Shown piece after piece: positions 26,679 to 36,385 of a stretch of 64,000 nt of DNA. Both the position numbers and the translations under genes were made by a program. This stretch comes from Lonepinella sp042485795. GTDB taxonomy: Bacteria > Pseudomonadota > Gammaproteobacteria > Enterobacterales > Pasteurellaceae. The notes beneath the pieces are model-generated. The model made no database searches. It saw only the letters and a program-made list of their open reading frames with translations, and had not been told where the DNA came from. Location: the NCBI RefSeq assembly GCF_042485795.1, contig NZ_CP169368.1, positions 248,001 through 312,000 of the forward strand. The letters are read 5' to 3'. Each line of letters opens with the position of its first letter. Within the stretch, counting starts at the first letter, position 1.

Positions 26679-27692
26679 TTATTCCCCAATTAAATCATAT
26701 ATTTCTGCGTCTTTACGATCTAAATAATGGGTTGACTGGATACGACGAATCGTGCGAGATTTACCCCGAATTAACAAGGTTTCGGTGATAGCAAGATTAC
26801 CTTTACGTTGAATCCCTTTTAATAGTTCACCATTGGTAATTCCTGTAGCGACAAAAGCTAAATTATCATCTTTGGCTAAATCTTCTAAACGTAAAATTTG
26901 ATTAACCACTATACCATTTTGTGTACAACGACGAATTTCATCTTCCGCTATTTTTTGATTTTCTGGAGTATCTTCCTTGACCTGATTACGTGGTAATAAA
27001 CGTGCTTGCATATCACCACCTAACGCACGCACTGCTGCTGCGGTTACTACTCCCTCAGGGGCTCCACCGATACCGTATAGCATATCGACACCGCCATCAG
27101 GTAAACAACATAATAATGCACCTGCCACATCTCCATCAGGAATAGCTAATACTCTGGCACCCAGTTGCTGAATATTTTTAATCACTTGATCATGACGTGG
27201 TTTAGCTAACACCATTACCGTCACTTGGCTCATGGATTTACCTAATTTTTGTGCCACTCGGCGTAGGTTTTGTTCAATCGGTAAAGATAAATCGATCATT
27301 CCTTTCATTTCCGCACCGACAACCAATTTTTCCATATACATATCTGGTGCTCGCAAAAAGGTTTGTTTACCACCTGCTGCTAATACAGAAATGGCATTAG
27401 ATTGTCCCATTGCGGTCATTCTTGTACCATCAATCGGGTCAACCGCAATGGCGATCTGTTCACCTTTGCCAGTCCCTAATTTTTCACCGATATACAACAT
27501 TGGTGCTTGATCAATTTCGCCCTCACCAATCACCACTTCCGCATCCATTTCCATTTGATTGAGCATAAAACGCATGGCTTTCACCGCCGCATCATCTGCC
27601 GCATTTTTGTCACCACGTCCTAACCAAGCAAAAGCGGCTAAGGCTGCCGCTTCGGTAATACGAGAAAACTCAATGGCTAATAATCTGTTCAT
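26679..27692 (-). CDS. glpX: Class II fructose-1,6-bisphosphatase
   Basis: GlpX converts fructose-1,6-bisphosphate to fructose-6-phosphate in gluconeogenesis, consistent with growth on glycerol and glycerol-phosphate handled by genes 1.5-6 kb away. The 337-residue protein (E. coli 336) has GRGDKNAADDAAV, GEGEIDQAPM and the metal/phosphate motif DPIDGTRMTAMG, and later GIGGAPEGVVTAAA. It stands alone, divergent from zapB. Confidence 0.97.
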   Translation of the reverse strand: MNRLLAIEFSRITEAAALAAFAWLGRGDKNAADDAAVKAMRFMLNQMEMDAEVVIGEGEIDQAPMLYIGEKLGTGKGEQIAIAVDPIDGTRMTAMGQSNAISVLAAGGKQTFLRAPDMYMEKLVVGAEMKGMIDLSLPIEQNLRRVAQKLGKSMSQVTVMVLAKPRHDQVIKNIQQLGARVLAIPDGDVAGALLCCLPDGGVDMLYGIGGAPEGVVTAAAVRALGGDMQARLLPRNQVKEDTPENQKIAEDEIRRCTQNGIVVNQILRLEDLAKDDNLAFVATGITNGELLKGIQRKGNLAITETLLIRGKSRTIRRIQSTHYLDRKDAEIYDLIGE

Positions 27693-27865
27693 TTTACAGT
27701 TCCTTATTATTAAATAAAATTTCCTTTATTTTAGCACCTGCATTAAGCCTTGTATTAAAAAATTCGCAGTAATAACTATTTTTTCTCATTTGCTACTTTT
27801 AAAACCTAGCATATATGGGTAGAATAACTGGCATACTCTCACGTTATTTTTGAAAGGAATTTATT

Positions 27866-28084
27866 ATGTCATTAGAAATTTTAGATCAGTTAGAAGGCAA
27901 AATCCGACAAGCAGTTGAAACTATTCAATTACTTCAATTAGAAGTAGAAGAATTAAAAGACAGAAATCAACAAGCTCAACAAGCCTATGATGCGTTACGC
28001 AATGAAAACGAGCAATTAAAAATGGAACACGATAGCTGGCAAGAACGTTTACGTTCATTGTTGGGACAAATTGATAACGTATAA
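27866..28084 (+). CDS. zapB: Cell division protein ZapB
   Basis: ZapB is a small cytoplasmic coiled-coil protein that joins the Z-ring through ZapA. The 72-residue product is one continuous heptad-rich helix starting MSLEILDQLEGKIRQAVETI, matching the family in length and sequence (E. coli 81 residues). AAAGGAA precedes the ATG. It lies next to glpX as in E. coli (glpX-glpK-glpF-zapB region). A terminator follows. Confidence 0.95.
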   Translation: MSLEILDQLEGKIRQAVETIQLLQLEVEELKDRNQQAQQAYDALRNENEQLKMEHDSWQERLRSLLGQIDNV

Positions 28085-28103
28085 TTCTATTTACAGAATA
28101 ATG

Positions 28104-28127
28104 GGCAAACTTATAGTTTGCCTTATT
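28104..28127 (+). terminator. Rho-independent terminator of zapB
   Basis: GGCAAACT (28104-28111), TAT loop, AGTTTGCC (28115-28122), then TTATTTTT. Confidence 0.85.
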
Positions 28128-28230
28128 TTTATCAAGCTATCACAAAACCCCCATAGACCAAAATATACCGCAAAAATGGTAAAATAGCGTTTATTCAGCA
28201 ATATTGTGAAAGGTAATAAGGATAATCACC

Positions 28231-28992
28231 ATGAAACAATCTGTTCGTCATCAGAAAATTATCGATCTGGTTAAACAAGAAGGCTATGTCAGCACGGAAG
28301 AATTAGTCGATATTTTAAACGTGAGTCCACAAACTATTCGGCGAGATCTGAATACCCTAGCAGAACAAGATCTTATTCGCCGTCACCACGGTGGTGCGGC
28401 ACACCCTTCTTCCGCAGAAAATAGTGATTATGCCGATCGTAAAGAATTTCTATCGCAAGAAAAAAATAAAATCGCCCAAGCCGCGGCAAAGCTGATTCCC
28501 AATGGTTCATCATTATTTATTGACATTGGTACTACCGCCGAAGCCGTAGCAAATGCGTTGTTAAGCCATAAAGATTTACGTATCGTAACGAACAATATCA
28601 ACGCTGCTCACATTTTAATGAAAAACGACAGTTTCCATATCACCATGGCAGGGGGAACATTACGTCAAGACGGTGGTATTATTGGCGAAGCCACCGTAGC
28701 GTTTATTTCACAATTCCGTTTAGATTTCGGCATTTTAGGCATTAGTAGCATTGATTTAGACGGCTCTTTATTAGATTACGATTACCACGAAGTGCAAGTA
28801 AAACGTGCAATTATCGAAAATTCACGCCAAACCTTGCTGGTATCCGATCACTCTAAATTTAATCGACATGCTATGGTAAAATTGGGAAACTTAACTGATG
28901 TGGATTATTTTGTGACAGATGGACTTTTGCCACCGTCTATTAAGGAACGGTTGGCGTTGTCCGATGTGACGATTGTACTGGGGCAAGAGTAA
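28231..28992 (+). CDS. glpR: Glycerol-3-phosphate regulon repressor (DeoR family)
   Basis: GlpR represses glp genes and is released by glycerol-3-phosphate. The 253-residue protein (E. coli 252) has the DeoR N-terminal helix-turn-helix (STEELVDILNVSPQTIRRDLNTL, about residues 20-42), then DIGTTAEAVANAL and the effector-domain segment FRLDFGILGISSIDLDGSLLDYDYHEVQVKR characteristic of GlpR. It is followed by the convergent glpD-glpT-glpQ set, its probable target. Confidence 0.95.
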   Translation: MKQSVRHQKIIDLVKQEGYVSTEELVDILNVSPQTIRRDLNTLAEQDLIRRHHGGAAHPSSAENSDYADRKEFLSQEKNKIAQAAAKLIPNGSSLFIDIGTTAEAVANALLSHKDLRIVTNNINAAHILMKNDSFHITMAGGTLRQDGGIIGEATVAFISQFRLDFGILGISSIDLDGSLLDYDYHEVQVKRAIIENSRQTLLVSDHSKFNRHAMVKLGNLTDVDYFVTDGLLPPSIKERLALSDVTIVLGQE

Positions 28993-29080
28993 TAAAATGA
29001 GGCATAGTAGAAAAAATAGTTCTATTTTCTAAATCGACTATACCTCTATTCATATTAGCTTATCTTTTTATCAGATTAGA

Positions 29081-30166
29081 CTATTTACGATGTAAAAATT
29101 CCACCGCTGTATCTGGAAAATCCGTAAATACCCCTGTTGCCCCCGATTTGTTTAATAACACATCATACATATGATTAACATCACTAAAAAATTCAGGTAA
29201 GGCATCTTTACGAACCGTATAAGGGTGAAGTTCTAATTTCGTTTTGGCAATATCTTGTACCATTGGGGTTAATTTAATATCACCTAATTTAGATGTTTTA
29301 TCGTCCACCAACATATACCAACCTGGTCCGACTCCGTCTGCATATTTCGCAACTTCTTGCATCGCACCCGATTTAAACATCCAATCATAATTATAGTTGA
29401 CCCATTGACCTTGATTGTCCTTTTCTTCGGTTTCATGCCAGTCGGTATAAGCCACTAGTTGAACCAATTTTAAATCCATACCCAGTTTTGGCATTAATTC
29501 ATTTTTAATACGTTTTAATTCATTAAAATCAAAAGTCTGTAAATAAATAGGATCGGATTTATGCGTATAACCGTATTTTTTCAATACATTTAATACTTCA
29601 AGTGCAATATCTTTGCCATTTTGATGATGAAACCAAGGGGCTTTGATTTCGGGATAAATGCCTACTTTTTTACCTGTTGATTTTTCCAAACCTTGGATAA
29701 ATTCTAGTTCATCTTCGAAAGTATGAATTTTAAAATGGGATTTCCACATAGGGAAACGATTTGGGTAAACCTGTTCTTGTTTACCATTTTCTAGTTTAAA
29801 ATTCTCGGTCATATTCAGGCTTTGAATTTCATCTAAGGTAAAATCAATCACGTAGTAACGACCATCAGGACGATGACGGTCAGGAAATTTTTTCGCAACA
29901 TCGGTTAAACCATCTAAAAAATGGTCATGAATAACAATCAAACGATTGTCTTTTGTCATCGCAAGATCTTGTTCTAAATAATCTGCCTTTTGAGCGAAAG
30001 CCAACGCCTTTGATTCTAAAGTATGTTCAGGTAAGTAGCCACTCGCCCCACGGTGAGCGATAACAATCTTATTTTGAGAGTGATCTGCCGCTTGCACTTG
30101 AATAGGGTTTACTAACCCAATAAAGGTTGACATAGCTAATGCTAAAGTTAGTTTGCTTAGTTTCAT
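29081..30166 (-). CDS. glpQ: Glycerophosphodiester phosphodiesterase, protein D homologue
   Basis: GlpQ releases glycerol-3-phosphate from glycerophosphodiesters. The 361-residue protein is very close to Haemophilus protein D (Hpd): HRGASGYLPEHT with catalytic H38, EQDLAMTKD, IYPEIKAPWFHHQNGKD and FTDFPDTAVEF. Hpd is a lipoprotein, but this one has an ordinary signal peptide (about 26 residues, ending VQA) and no lipobox cysteine, so it should be soluble in the periplasm. Last gene of glpD-glpT-glpQ; product G3P would be imported by GlpT. Confidence 0.96.
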   Translation of the reverse strand: MKLSKLTLALAMSTFIGLVNPIQVQAADHSQNKIVIAHRGASGYLPEHTLESKALAFAQKADYLEQDLAMTKDNRLIVIHDHFLDGLTDVAKKFPDRHRPDGRYYVIDFTLDEIQSLNMTENFKLENGKQEQVYPNRFPMWKSHFKIHTFEDELEFIQGLEKSTGKKVGIYPEIKAPWFHHQNGKDIALEVLNVLKKYGYTHKSDPIYLQTFDFNELKRIKNELMPKLGMDLKLVQLVAYTDWHETEEKDNQGQWVNYNYDWMFKSGAMQEVAKYADGVGPGWYMLVDDKTSKLGDIKLTPMVQDIAKTKLELHPYTVRKDALPEFFSDVNHMYDVLLNKSGATGVFTDFPDTAVEFLHRK

Positions 30167-30239
30167 TGGAAATCTCCTTATCTTTATTGATAAAACTAAG
30201 GAACGATATATTGTATCGTTCCTTAATACATGAAATTAA

Positions 30240-31679
30240 TTATTTACCATAGTGATCCGCTAATCTTGCTTTGTGTTTACCTTCTTCGACCATTACGATA
30301 AAGAGTAAGATAATAGCTAAAACACCACCTGTGATCATCACATAGAAACCGCCGTCCCAACCGTAGTATTCTGCTGCCCAACCAACGATCGCTGAAGCGG
30401 AAACAGTACCGCCAAGATAACCGAATAAACCTGTAAAACCTGCGGAAGTACCAGCGGCTTTTTTCGGTGCAAGTTCAAGGGCGTGTAAGCCGATTAACAT
30501 GACAGGACCATAGATTAAGAAACCAACAGTGGTCATTAAAATAAAGTCGGTTAATTGATACGGATTTTCATACCAGTTGGCATAGTTAGCTAATTCCGCT
30601 TCTGGTGTCGCTGGGTTTTTCCATAAGGCAACCACTGCAATGGTGGTTAAAATCATAAAGATAAATCCAGTTAAACCACGTTTGCCTTTGAATACTTTGT
30701 CAGATACCCAACCACATAATAACGTACCAGGGATCGCAGCTAATTCATAAATAGTGTACGCCCAAGCTGTGCCTTTAATGTTGAAGTGTTTCACTTCACC
30801 TAAATACACAGGCGACCATTTTAATACACCATAACGAATTAAATAGACGAATACGTTTGCGATAGCGATATACCATAACAATTTGTTTTTCAACACATAA
30901 GTCACGAAAATTTCTTTAGTGGTTAATTCTTGTTCGTTGGTTTTTTCATCATAGTTATCTGGATAGTCATTACGCCATTTTTCGATAGATGGTAAACCAC
31001 AAGATTGTGGGGTGTCTTTCATCACAAAGTAAATGATGAATGAAACTACGATAGCGGCGATACCAGGATAGTACAGAGTTTGTTGCCACACATCTTTCGC
31101 TGTAGCTTGTACACCGTGCGTATTAAAATAAATCGCACTCGCTAATAATACCATTGCCCCAGGCACCATACCGCCTAAGTTATGTGCGGTATTCCAAATA
31201 GACACGATTGTTCCACGTTCGGATTTAGACCACCAATGCACCATTGTACGACCACACGGAGGCCACCCCATACCTTGAAACCAACCATTTAAGAAAATGA
31301 GAGCAAACATAATCATCACACCCGATGTTGCCCAAGGCATTAAGCCCATACACACCATGCAAAGACCAGATAAAAACAAACCAAATGGTAAAAACACTTT
31401 CGGATTCGAGCGATCAGACATTCCCGCCATCACGAATTTAGATAAACCGTATGCCAAACCTAATGCTGAACCAATAAATCCCAACTCAGCTTTATTGTAC
31501 ATACCTGCTTCAATTAATCCTTTTTGAGCTAAATCAAAGTTACCACGTACAAAGTAATAAGCGGCATAACCAAAGAAAATCCCAGCAAAGACTTGCCAAC
31601 GTAATTGTTTATATCTTGCGTCAACTTTGTCTGCGGGTAATTCCGCAATATGCGGTGCAGGTTTAAATGGACCAAACAT
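30240..31679 (-). CDS. glpT: Glycerol-3-phosphate:phosphate antiporter
   Basis: GlpT imports glycerol-3-phosphate in exchange for phosphate. The 479-residue major facilitator protein has 12 predicted helices and the organophosphate-antiporter pattern YFVRGNFDLAQKGLIEAG, including the substrate-binding arginine. It also shows GWFQGMGWPPCGRTMVHWWSKSERG. It lies between glpD and glpQ, 28 bp from glpD. Slightly longer than E. coli GlpT (452). Confidence 0.96.
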   Translation of the reverse strand: MFGPFKPAPHIAELPADKVDARYKQLRWQVFAGIFFGYAAYYFVRGNFDLAQKGLIEAGMYNKAELGFIGSALGLAYGLSKFVMAGMSDRSNPKVFLPFGLFLSGLCMVCMGLMPWATSGVMIMFALIFLNGWFQGMGWPPCGRTMVHWWSKSERGTIVSIWNTAHNLGGMVPGAMVLLASAIYFNTHGVQATAKDVWQQTLYYPGIAAIVVSFIIYFVMKDTPQSCGLPSIEKWRNDYPDNYDEKTNEQELTTKEIFVTYVLKNKLLWYIAIANVFVYLIRYGVLKWSPVYLGEVKHFNIKGTAWAYTIYELAAIPGTLLCGWVSDKVFKGKRGLTGFIFMILTTIAVVALWKNPATPEAELANYANWYENPYQLTDFILMTTVGFLIYGPVMLIGLHALELAPKKAAGTSAGFTGLFGYLGGTVSASAIVGWAAEYYGWDGGFYVMITGGVLAIILLFIVMVEEGKHKARLADHYGK

Positions 31680-31707
31680 AATGTTTCTCCTATGTGATTA
31701 AAGAGTA

Positions 31708-33264
31708 TTAAAAATGATATTGTTTACATAACTGACGGAACTCGCTGACTTGTTGTTCCACCCAATCTGCATTTTTATTTAATTCAGGGGCAATATAATT
31801 TGCCACATCTTCTGCCACGGCTGAGGCTGCTCTTGCATCTAAAAATAACAAACGAATGCGGCGAGCTAACACATCTTCCAAGGTTTGTGCCATTTCTTCG
31901 CGTACCGCCCATAATGCTTCGGCATAAAGGAATGGATAATCTGGATGAATTCGGCTACCCAATTTGCTGTCACTAGCCGCAAGCTGTTCAATATACGTAC
32001 GGTCACTGCCATAAAAACCAAGGTGGCTGTTCATATCTGCTGGATGATGTCCATGAATTTTGAGGTCCGTAGTCACACATTGTTTTTTAGGTAGAATATT
32101 GGCTTTCATCGCCGCATCTAAAGCATCTTCTGCCATTTGACGATAGGTTGTCCATTTGCCACCAATAATATCCACCAACCCAGAAGAACTGATATGAATT
32201 TTATGACTGCGTGATACTTCTTTGGTACTTTTATTTTCCCCTTTCGGTGCTGCTAATGGACGCAAGCCCACAAATACGCTACGCACATCTGCACGAGTTG
32301 GTGCTTTGACGAAATAATCTTTGGCAGTTTGTAAAATAAATTCCACTTCCTGCTCTAACGGACGAGGTTCATATTCCGCATTTTTCACTAACGTGTCGGT
32401 TGTACCGACTACTAATTTATCATGCCAAGGTACAGCGAATAAAACCCGTCCATCGGATGTCTTTGGCACCATTAAAGCTGACTCATTCGGTAAAAATTCC
32501 CGATCAATCACAATATGGATACCTTGGCTTGGAACGATACCGTCCATTTCATCGGGGTTATCCATTCTGTTGATTTCATTGGTAAAGACCCCTGTCGCAT
32601 TGATGACACATTTTGTTCTTACAGCAAAACTTTCGCCACTCAATACATCTCTCGCTTGTACACCACAAATCTTACTCGTTGTATTTTTATCCAAACCAAC
32701 CACTTCACAATAATTGACTAAAGAAGCACCTTGTTCAATGGCGGTTTGAGCAAGATTAACGGCTAAACGTGCATCATCAAATTGACCATCATAATAGCAA
32801 ACACCATTATTTAATTTTTCAGGTTTGACCCCTTTTAATGATTGATTGGCTTGGCTTTTGTTTAAATAACGGGTGTGTCCAATACTGAGATCGCCAGATA
32901 AACGGTCATATAACCACAGTCCAAAGGTATAATAATATGCCGTCCACCATTTTTCACCTGGAATCACAAAGGTTTCACTTTTGAATAAGTGCGGTGCGTT
33001 TTTGCTGAGTCTGCCACGTTCACGTAAGGCTTCTCGTACTAAAGCGATGTCGCCTTGGGCTAAATAACGCACCCCGCCATGTACCAATTTGGTACTGCGG
33101 CTGGATGTTCCTTTGGCAAAATCAACACGTTCTAATAATAAGGTAGAAAAACCACGACTGGCGGCATCAACAGCAATACCCAACCCCGTGGCACCACCAC
33201 CAATAATCACAACATCCCATTCGCGGTCTGTTTTGGCTTGTTGTAAATTCTTATTTCGATTCAT
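31708..33264 (-). CDS. glpD: FAD-dependent glycerol-3-phosphate dehydrogenase
   Basis: This enzyme oxidises glycerol-3-phosphate to dihydroxyacetone phosphate at the membrane. From the ATG complementary to 33262-33264 it has 518 residues with GGGGAGA upstream; an ATG ten codons earlier (33294) adds residues foreign to the family. It has a Rossmann VVIIGGGATGLGIAVDAASRG, TSSRSTKLVHGGVRYL, a WTTYRQMAEDALD segment and a C-terminal DAO_C domain. It lacks the Fe-S/BFD-like C-terminus of anaerobic GlpA, so I call it GlpD-type. First gene of the operon, behind a perfect CRP core. Confidence 0.92.
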   Translation of the reverse strand: MNRNKNLQQAKTDREWDVVIIGGGATGLGIAVDAASRGFSTLLLERVDFAKGTSSRSTKLVHGGVRYLAQGDIALVREALRERGRLSKNAPHLFKSETFVIPGEKWWTAYYYTFGLWLYDRLSGDLSIGHTRYLNKSQANQSLKGVKPEKLNNGVCYYDGQFDDARLAVNLAQTAIEQGASLVNYCEVVGLDKNTTSKICGVQARDVLSGESFAVRTKCVINATGVFTNEINRMDNPDEMDGIVPSQGIHIVIDREFLPNESALMVPKTSDGRVLFAVPWHDKLVVGTTDTLVKNAEYEPRPLEQEVEFILQTAKDYFVKAPTRADVRSVFVGLRPLAAPKGENKSTKEVSRSHKIHISSSGLVDIIGGKWTTYRQMAEDALDAAMKANILPKKQCVTTDLKIHGHHPADMNSHLGFYGSDRTYIEQLAASDSKLGSRIHPDYPFLYAEALWAVREEMAQTLEDVLARRIRLLFLDARAASAVAEDVANYIAPELNKNADWVEQQVSEFRQLCKQYHF

Positions 33265-33344
33265 AATGAGATTCTCCCCAATGTCAAAACACAAAGATAA
33301 AATACTCTATCTTTTTCGCAAAAGAAATATCATTATTTCGAATT

Positions 33345-33360
33345 TGTGACAAAGATCACA
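33345..33360. promoter_or_regulatory. CRP binding site upstream of glpD-glpT-glpQ
   Basis: TGTGA-CAAAGA-TCACA is a perfect CRP core with A/T-rich flanks, centred 88 bp from the glpD start. It implies cAMP-CRP activation of the glp operon. TTCG-containing half-palindromes around 33310-33343 might be GlpR sites but are too weak to call. Confidence 0.8.
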
Positions 33361-33453
33361 ATAATTTTCGTTTTTGCTCAATAATATTACTTATATTAGG
33401 GAAATGGCATAAAACGCTCAATTTATGAATGGGTATTAATACAAATACAGTGA

Positions 33454-34272
33454 CTAAAAAACCCTAAACACTGCTCGCAAATAACTGGCTACTGATTCAT
33501 CTTTATTCAATCCGATTCGTTCTAAATCAGGTAAGGCAGTGAGTAATCTCGGATCAGCATTTGCCATGATACAACCTTTGCCAACTTCCGTTAGCATGTC
33601 GAGATCGTTCATGCCGTCACCAAAAGCAATACATTGCGATAATTCGTAGTCACGTTGCTTTAATAGCTCTGCAAGTGCGGTGGCTTTTGAGACATTTTTA
33701 TTCATCACTTCTAGGCATTGTGGCGTGGAATAAATAATGGTCGTTTGATCGCCATATTTTTCTTTTAGGTGTTGCTCTAAAGGTAATAAATCTTGTAATG
33801 TACGTCCGATAAAAAAGATTTTTTGAGTGTTTCTTGCATGATGTTGAGCGAAATCCACCACTTGATAGGTAAAACCACTTTGTTTGTGGTATTTGTTAAG
33901 TTCGGGAACATCAATATTAATAAACCATTCCGTCCCTTGATAGCTGTTTAAACAGATATTTTTTGGGTCGAAGGGTTCTTGCATAATCTCGAAAGCCAGT
34001 TGTTCGGGCAGATAATTGCTGTAAATTAAATCCCCTTGTAAATTATGCACTTCCGCACCGTTTGAGGTGATCATGGCAGCATTTTCAATCTGCATTTCAT
34101 TTAAAATAAAGGCGACATCTGGATAGCCACGCCCTGTGGCGAGTATAATATCCACATTTTTATCGGCAACTTTTTCAAGGGTGGCAGTGCTAAATTCTCC
34201 GACAACATGATGAGCATTCAATAATGTACCGTCCATATCGGACACCACAGCACGGAAAGGCAAGTTTTGCAT
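33454..34272 (-). CDS. yigL: Cof-type HAD phosphatase YigL (pyridoxal phosphatase)
   Basis: The 272-residue protein is a Cof-subfamily HAD hydrolase with motif I VVSDMDGTLLNA, a C2 cap, and motif IV CIAFGDGMNDLDMLTEVGKGCIMANADPRL. The last segment plus CLEVMNKNVSKATAL closely resembles E. coli YigL, which dephosphorylates pyridoxal phosphate and sugar phosphates and acts in sugar-phosphate stress. An uptake signal lies inside (about 33677). Cytoplasmic, single gene divergent from ilvG. Confidence 0.9.
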   Translation of the reverse strand: MQNLPFRAVVSDMDGTLLNAHHVVGEFSTATLEKVADKNVDIILATGRGYPDVAFILNEMQIENAAMITSNGAEVHNLQGDLIYSNYLPEQLAFEIMQEPFDPKNICLNSYQGTEWFINIDVPELNKYHKQSGFTYQVVDFAQHHARNTQKIFFIGRTLQDLLPLEQHLKEKYGDQTTIIYSTPQCLEVMNKNVSKATALAELLKQRDYELSQCIAFGDGMNDLDMLTEVGKGCIMANADPRLLTALPDLERIGLNKDESVASYLRAVFRVF

Positions 34273-34423
34273 TTTTTATCCTTAAATCTGGTATTTTTTA
34301 AAATTATAGCAAAAATCACCAAAAAATGACCGCACTTTGATGAATAAATAGTAGGAATAATAAGAAAGATCGTTATAATGAAGCAGATTACGCTAAAACA
34401 ATAACGAATTTGCAGGTACAACA

Positions 34424-36076
34424 ATGAATGGAGCAAGATTAGTTACAGAATGTCTGAAAGCTCAGGGTGTCAACATCGTGTTTGGCTACCCAGGTGGGGC
34501 GATTATGCCAACTTATGATGCACTTTATGATTGTGGCATTGAACATTTTCTTTGTCGCAATGAACAAGGGGCGGCGATGGAAGCGATTGGCTATGCGAGA
34601 GCCTTGGGAAATGGTACCGTAGGCGTGTGTATTGCCACTTCTGGACCTGGAGCAGCAAACCTAGTGACGGGGTTAGGTGATGCGTTTATGGACAGCATTC
34701 CTGTAGTCGCAATTACAGGTCAAGTGGCAAGCCATTTAATTGGCACAGATGCCTTTCAGGAAGCTGATGTATTGGGGTTATCGTTGGCTTGTACCAAACA
34801 CAGTTTTATTGTGCAATCGGTGGAAGAATTACCCGAAATTATGGCGAAAGCCTTTCAAATTGCCCGTAGTGGTCGTCCTGGTCCTGTATTAGTGGATATT
34901 CCACGTGATATTCAACTTGCCCCAACAGAGGCTAAACCGTTAGTTTATCCAGCACTTGTGGCGAAAAAAATTCACCCTGAAAAACTTGAAAGTGCGGTGC
35001 AATTATTAAAAAATTCACAGAAACCTGTGCTGTATATCGGTGGTGGAGTCGGTATGGCAAATGCCACGGCGGCATTACGTCAATTCATTGAAATAACTCA
35101 AATTCCAAGCATTTCTACCTTAAAAGGGTTAGGTGCTATTCCAGCCAATACCCCCTATTATATGGGCATGATTGGCATGCACGGTACCAAAGCAGCGAAT
35201 TTAGCGGTGCAAGAAGCGGATTTACTGGTGGTGCTGGGGGCGAGATTTGATGACCGAGTGACAGGTAAATTAGACACTTTTGCTCCCCATGCCAAAGTGA
35301 TTCATGCGGATATTGATGCGGCAGAAATTCATAAATTACGCCGTGCCGATGTGGCTTTGCAAGGGGACTTGATTCAGGTAATTCAAGGCTTGAGCCAAGC
35401 ATTAGCGATTCAACCTTGGCGTGACAAAATTAATCAGTTAAAACAACAATTTGATTTTACTTATGGGAAAAATCAAGGGGAATATTGCATCAATCCTACT
35501 TGGTTATTACATGAGATTTCTGATAAAAAAGCACCAACGGATATTATCGTTACCGACGTGGGACAACATCAAATGTGGTCGGCTCAACATATTGATTATT
35601 ATGCACCTGAGAATTTTATTACTTCGGCTGGTTTCGGCACCATGGGTTTTGGTTTGCCCGCAGCTATCGGGGCGAAAAAAGCCCGTCCGCAAGATGAAGT
35701 CATTTTAGTCACGGGTGATGGTTCAATTATGATGAATATTCAGGAACTTGGTGCAGTGAAGTCTTACCATGTTCCAGTTAAAATTGTGCTGTTGGATAAT
35801 CAACGTTTAGGCATGGTGCGACAATGGCAATCGTTGTTTTTTAATGCTCGCCATAGTTCAACTATTTTAGATGATAATCCTGATTTTGTTACTTTAGCAA
35901 AAGCCTTTGATATTGCTGGGGAACGTATTGAAAAAGCCAGCGAGGTGAATGCGGCGTTAGATCGTTTATTACAATCGCCAACCGCTTATTTCTTGCACGT
36001 TTGTATTCCACCAGAAGATAATGTTTGGCCGTTAGTACCACCCGGTGCTTGCAATGCGGATATGTTAGATAATTAG
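34424..36076 (+). CDS. ilvG: Acetolactate synthase II large subunit
   Basis: IlvG condenses pyruvate (or pyruvate and 2-ketobutyrate) using ThDP and FAD, the first common step to valine, leucine and isoleucine. The intact 550-residue protein (E. coli wild type 548) has FGYPGGAIMPTYDAL, the ThDP glutamate in RNEQGAAMEAIGYAR, and the ThDP/Mg motif GDGSIMMNIQELGAV. First gene of ilvG-ilvM-ilvD-ilvA. An uptake signal lies upstream (34329) and one within (about 34992). I see no branched-chain-rich leader peptide in 34273-34423. Confidence 0.97.
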   Translation: MNGARLVTECLKAQGVNIVFGYPGGAIMPTYDALYDCGIEHFLCRNEQGAAMEAIGYARALGNGTVGVCIATSGPGAANLVTGLGDAFMDSIPVVAITGQVASHLIGTDAFQEADVLGLSLACTKHSFIVQSVEELPEIMAKAFQIARSGRPGPVLVDIPRDIQLAPTEAKPLVYPALVAKKIHPEKLESAVQLLKNSQKPVLYIGGGVGMANATAALRQFIEITQIPSISTLKGLGAIPANTPYYMGMIGMHGTKAANLAVQEADLLVVLGARFDDRVTGKLDTFAPHAKVIHADIDAAEIHKLRRADVALQGDLIQVIQGLSQALAIQPWRDKINQLKQQFDFTYGKNQGEYCINPTWLLHEISDKKAPTDIIVTDVGQHQMWSAQHIDYYAPENFITSAGFGTMGFGLPAAIGAKKARPQDEVILVTGDGSIMMNIQELGAVKSYHVPVKIVLLDNQRLGMVRQWQSLFFNARHSSTILDDNPDFVTLAKAFDIAGERIEKASEVNAALDRLLQSPTAYFLHVCIPPEDNVWPLVPPGACNADMLDN

Positions 36077-36087
36077 ATGTGGAGTAG

Positions 36088-36315
36088 ATGATGTTATTAA
36101 ACGAATTAACCATTGTTGCCAACCATAGCCCAGAAGTACTAGAACGTATTTTACGTGTGATCCGTCTGCGTGGTTATACGGTAACACAATTAACAATGAA
36201 ACTCGAAAATGGCAAAGTTTGGCTTGATATTCATCTGACTAGCCAACGAGAGATTCATTTATTGATCAATCAATTAACTAAGTTACATGATGTGGTTGAT
36301 GTAACTTGTGAGTAA
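36088..36315 (+). CDS. ilvM: Acetolactate synthase II small subunit
   Basis: A 75-residue ACT-domain protein that activates IlvG. It begins MLLNELTIVANHSPEVLERILRVIRLRGY, the usual ACT opening of IlvM (E. coli 87 residues), and ends close to HDVVDVTCE. The start is 11 bp after the ilvG stop with GTGGAG preceding, so it is translated from the ilvGM message. Confidence 0.93.
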   Translation: MMLLNELTIVANHSPEVLERILRVIRLRGYTVTQLTMKLENGKVWLDIHLTSQREIHLLINQLTKLHDVVDVTCE

Positions 36316-36338
36316 GATTTTTCCGTAGTGGTGGACCG

Positions 36339-36385
36339 ATGTGTCCGCTCGTTAAAAACGGAGTGGAATTTTAGGGAGGACACAT
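36339..36385. repeat. Imperfect inverted repeat between ilvM and ilvD
   Basis: ATGTGTCC (36339-36346) and GGACACAT (36378-36385) are complementary across 31 bases, with an inner TCCG/CGGA pair. GGGA...TCCC elements flank it. The composition (GC-rich, with GGACC and GGACACAT) differs from the AT-rich surroundings and suggests a dispersed intergenic element rather than a terminator; no T-run. Confidence 0.45.

Noticed and set aside
31708..33264. Assignment as anaerobic GlpA
   Set aside because: No glpB or glpC follows and the C-terminus lacks the cysteine-rich domain; it fits the GlpD-type dehydrogenase better.
34273..34423. Possible ilv leader peptide
   Set aside because: The short frames here (for example M-T-A-L before a stop, over the uptake signal) are not rich in branched-chain residues, and no attenuator hairpin pair is seen.
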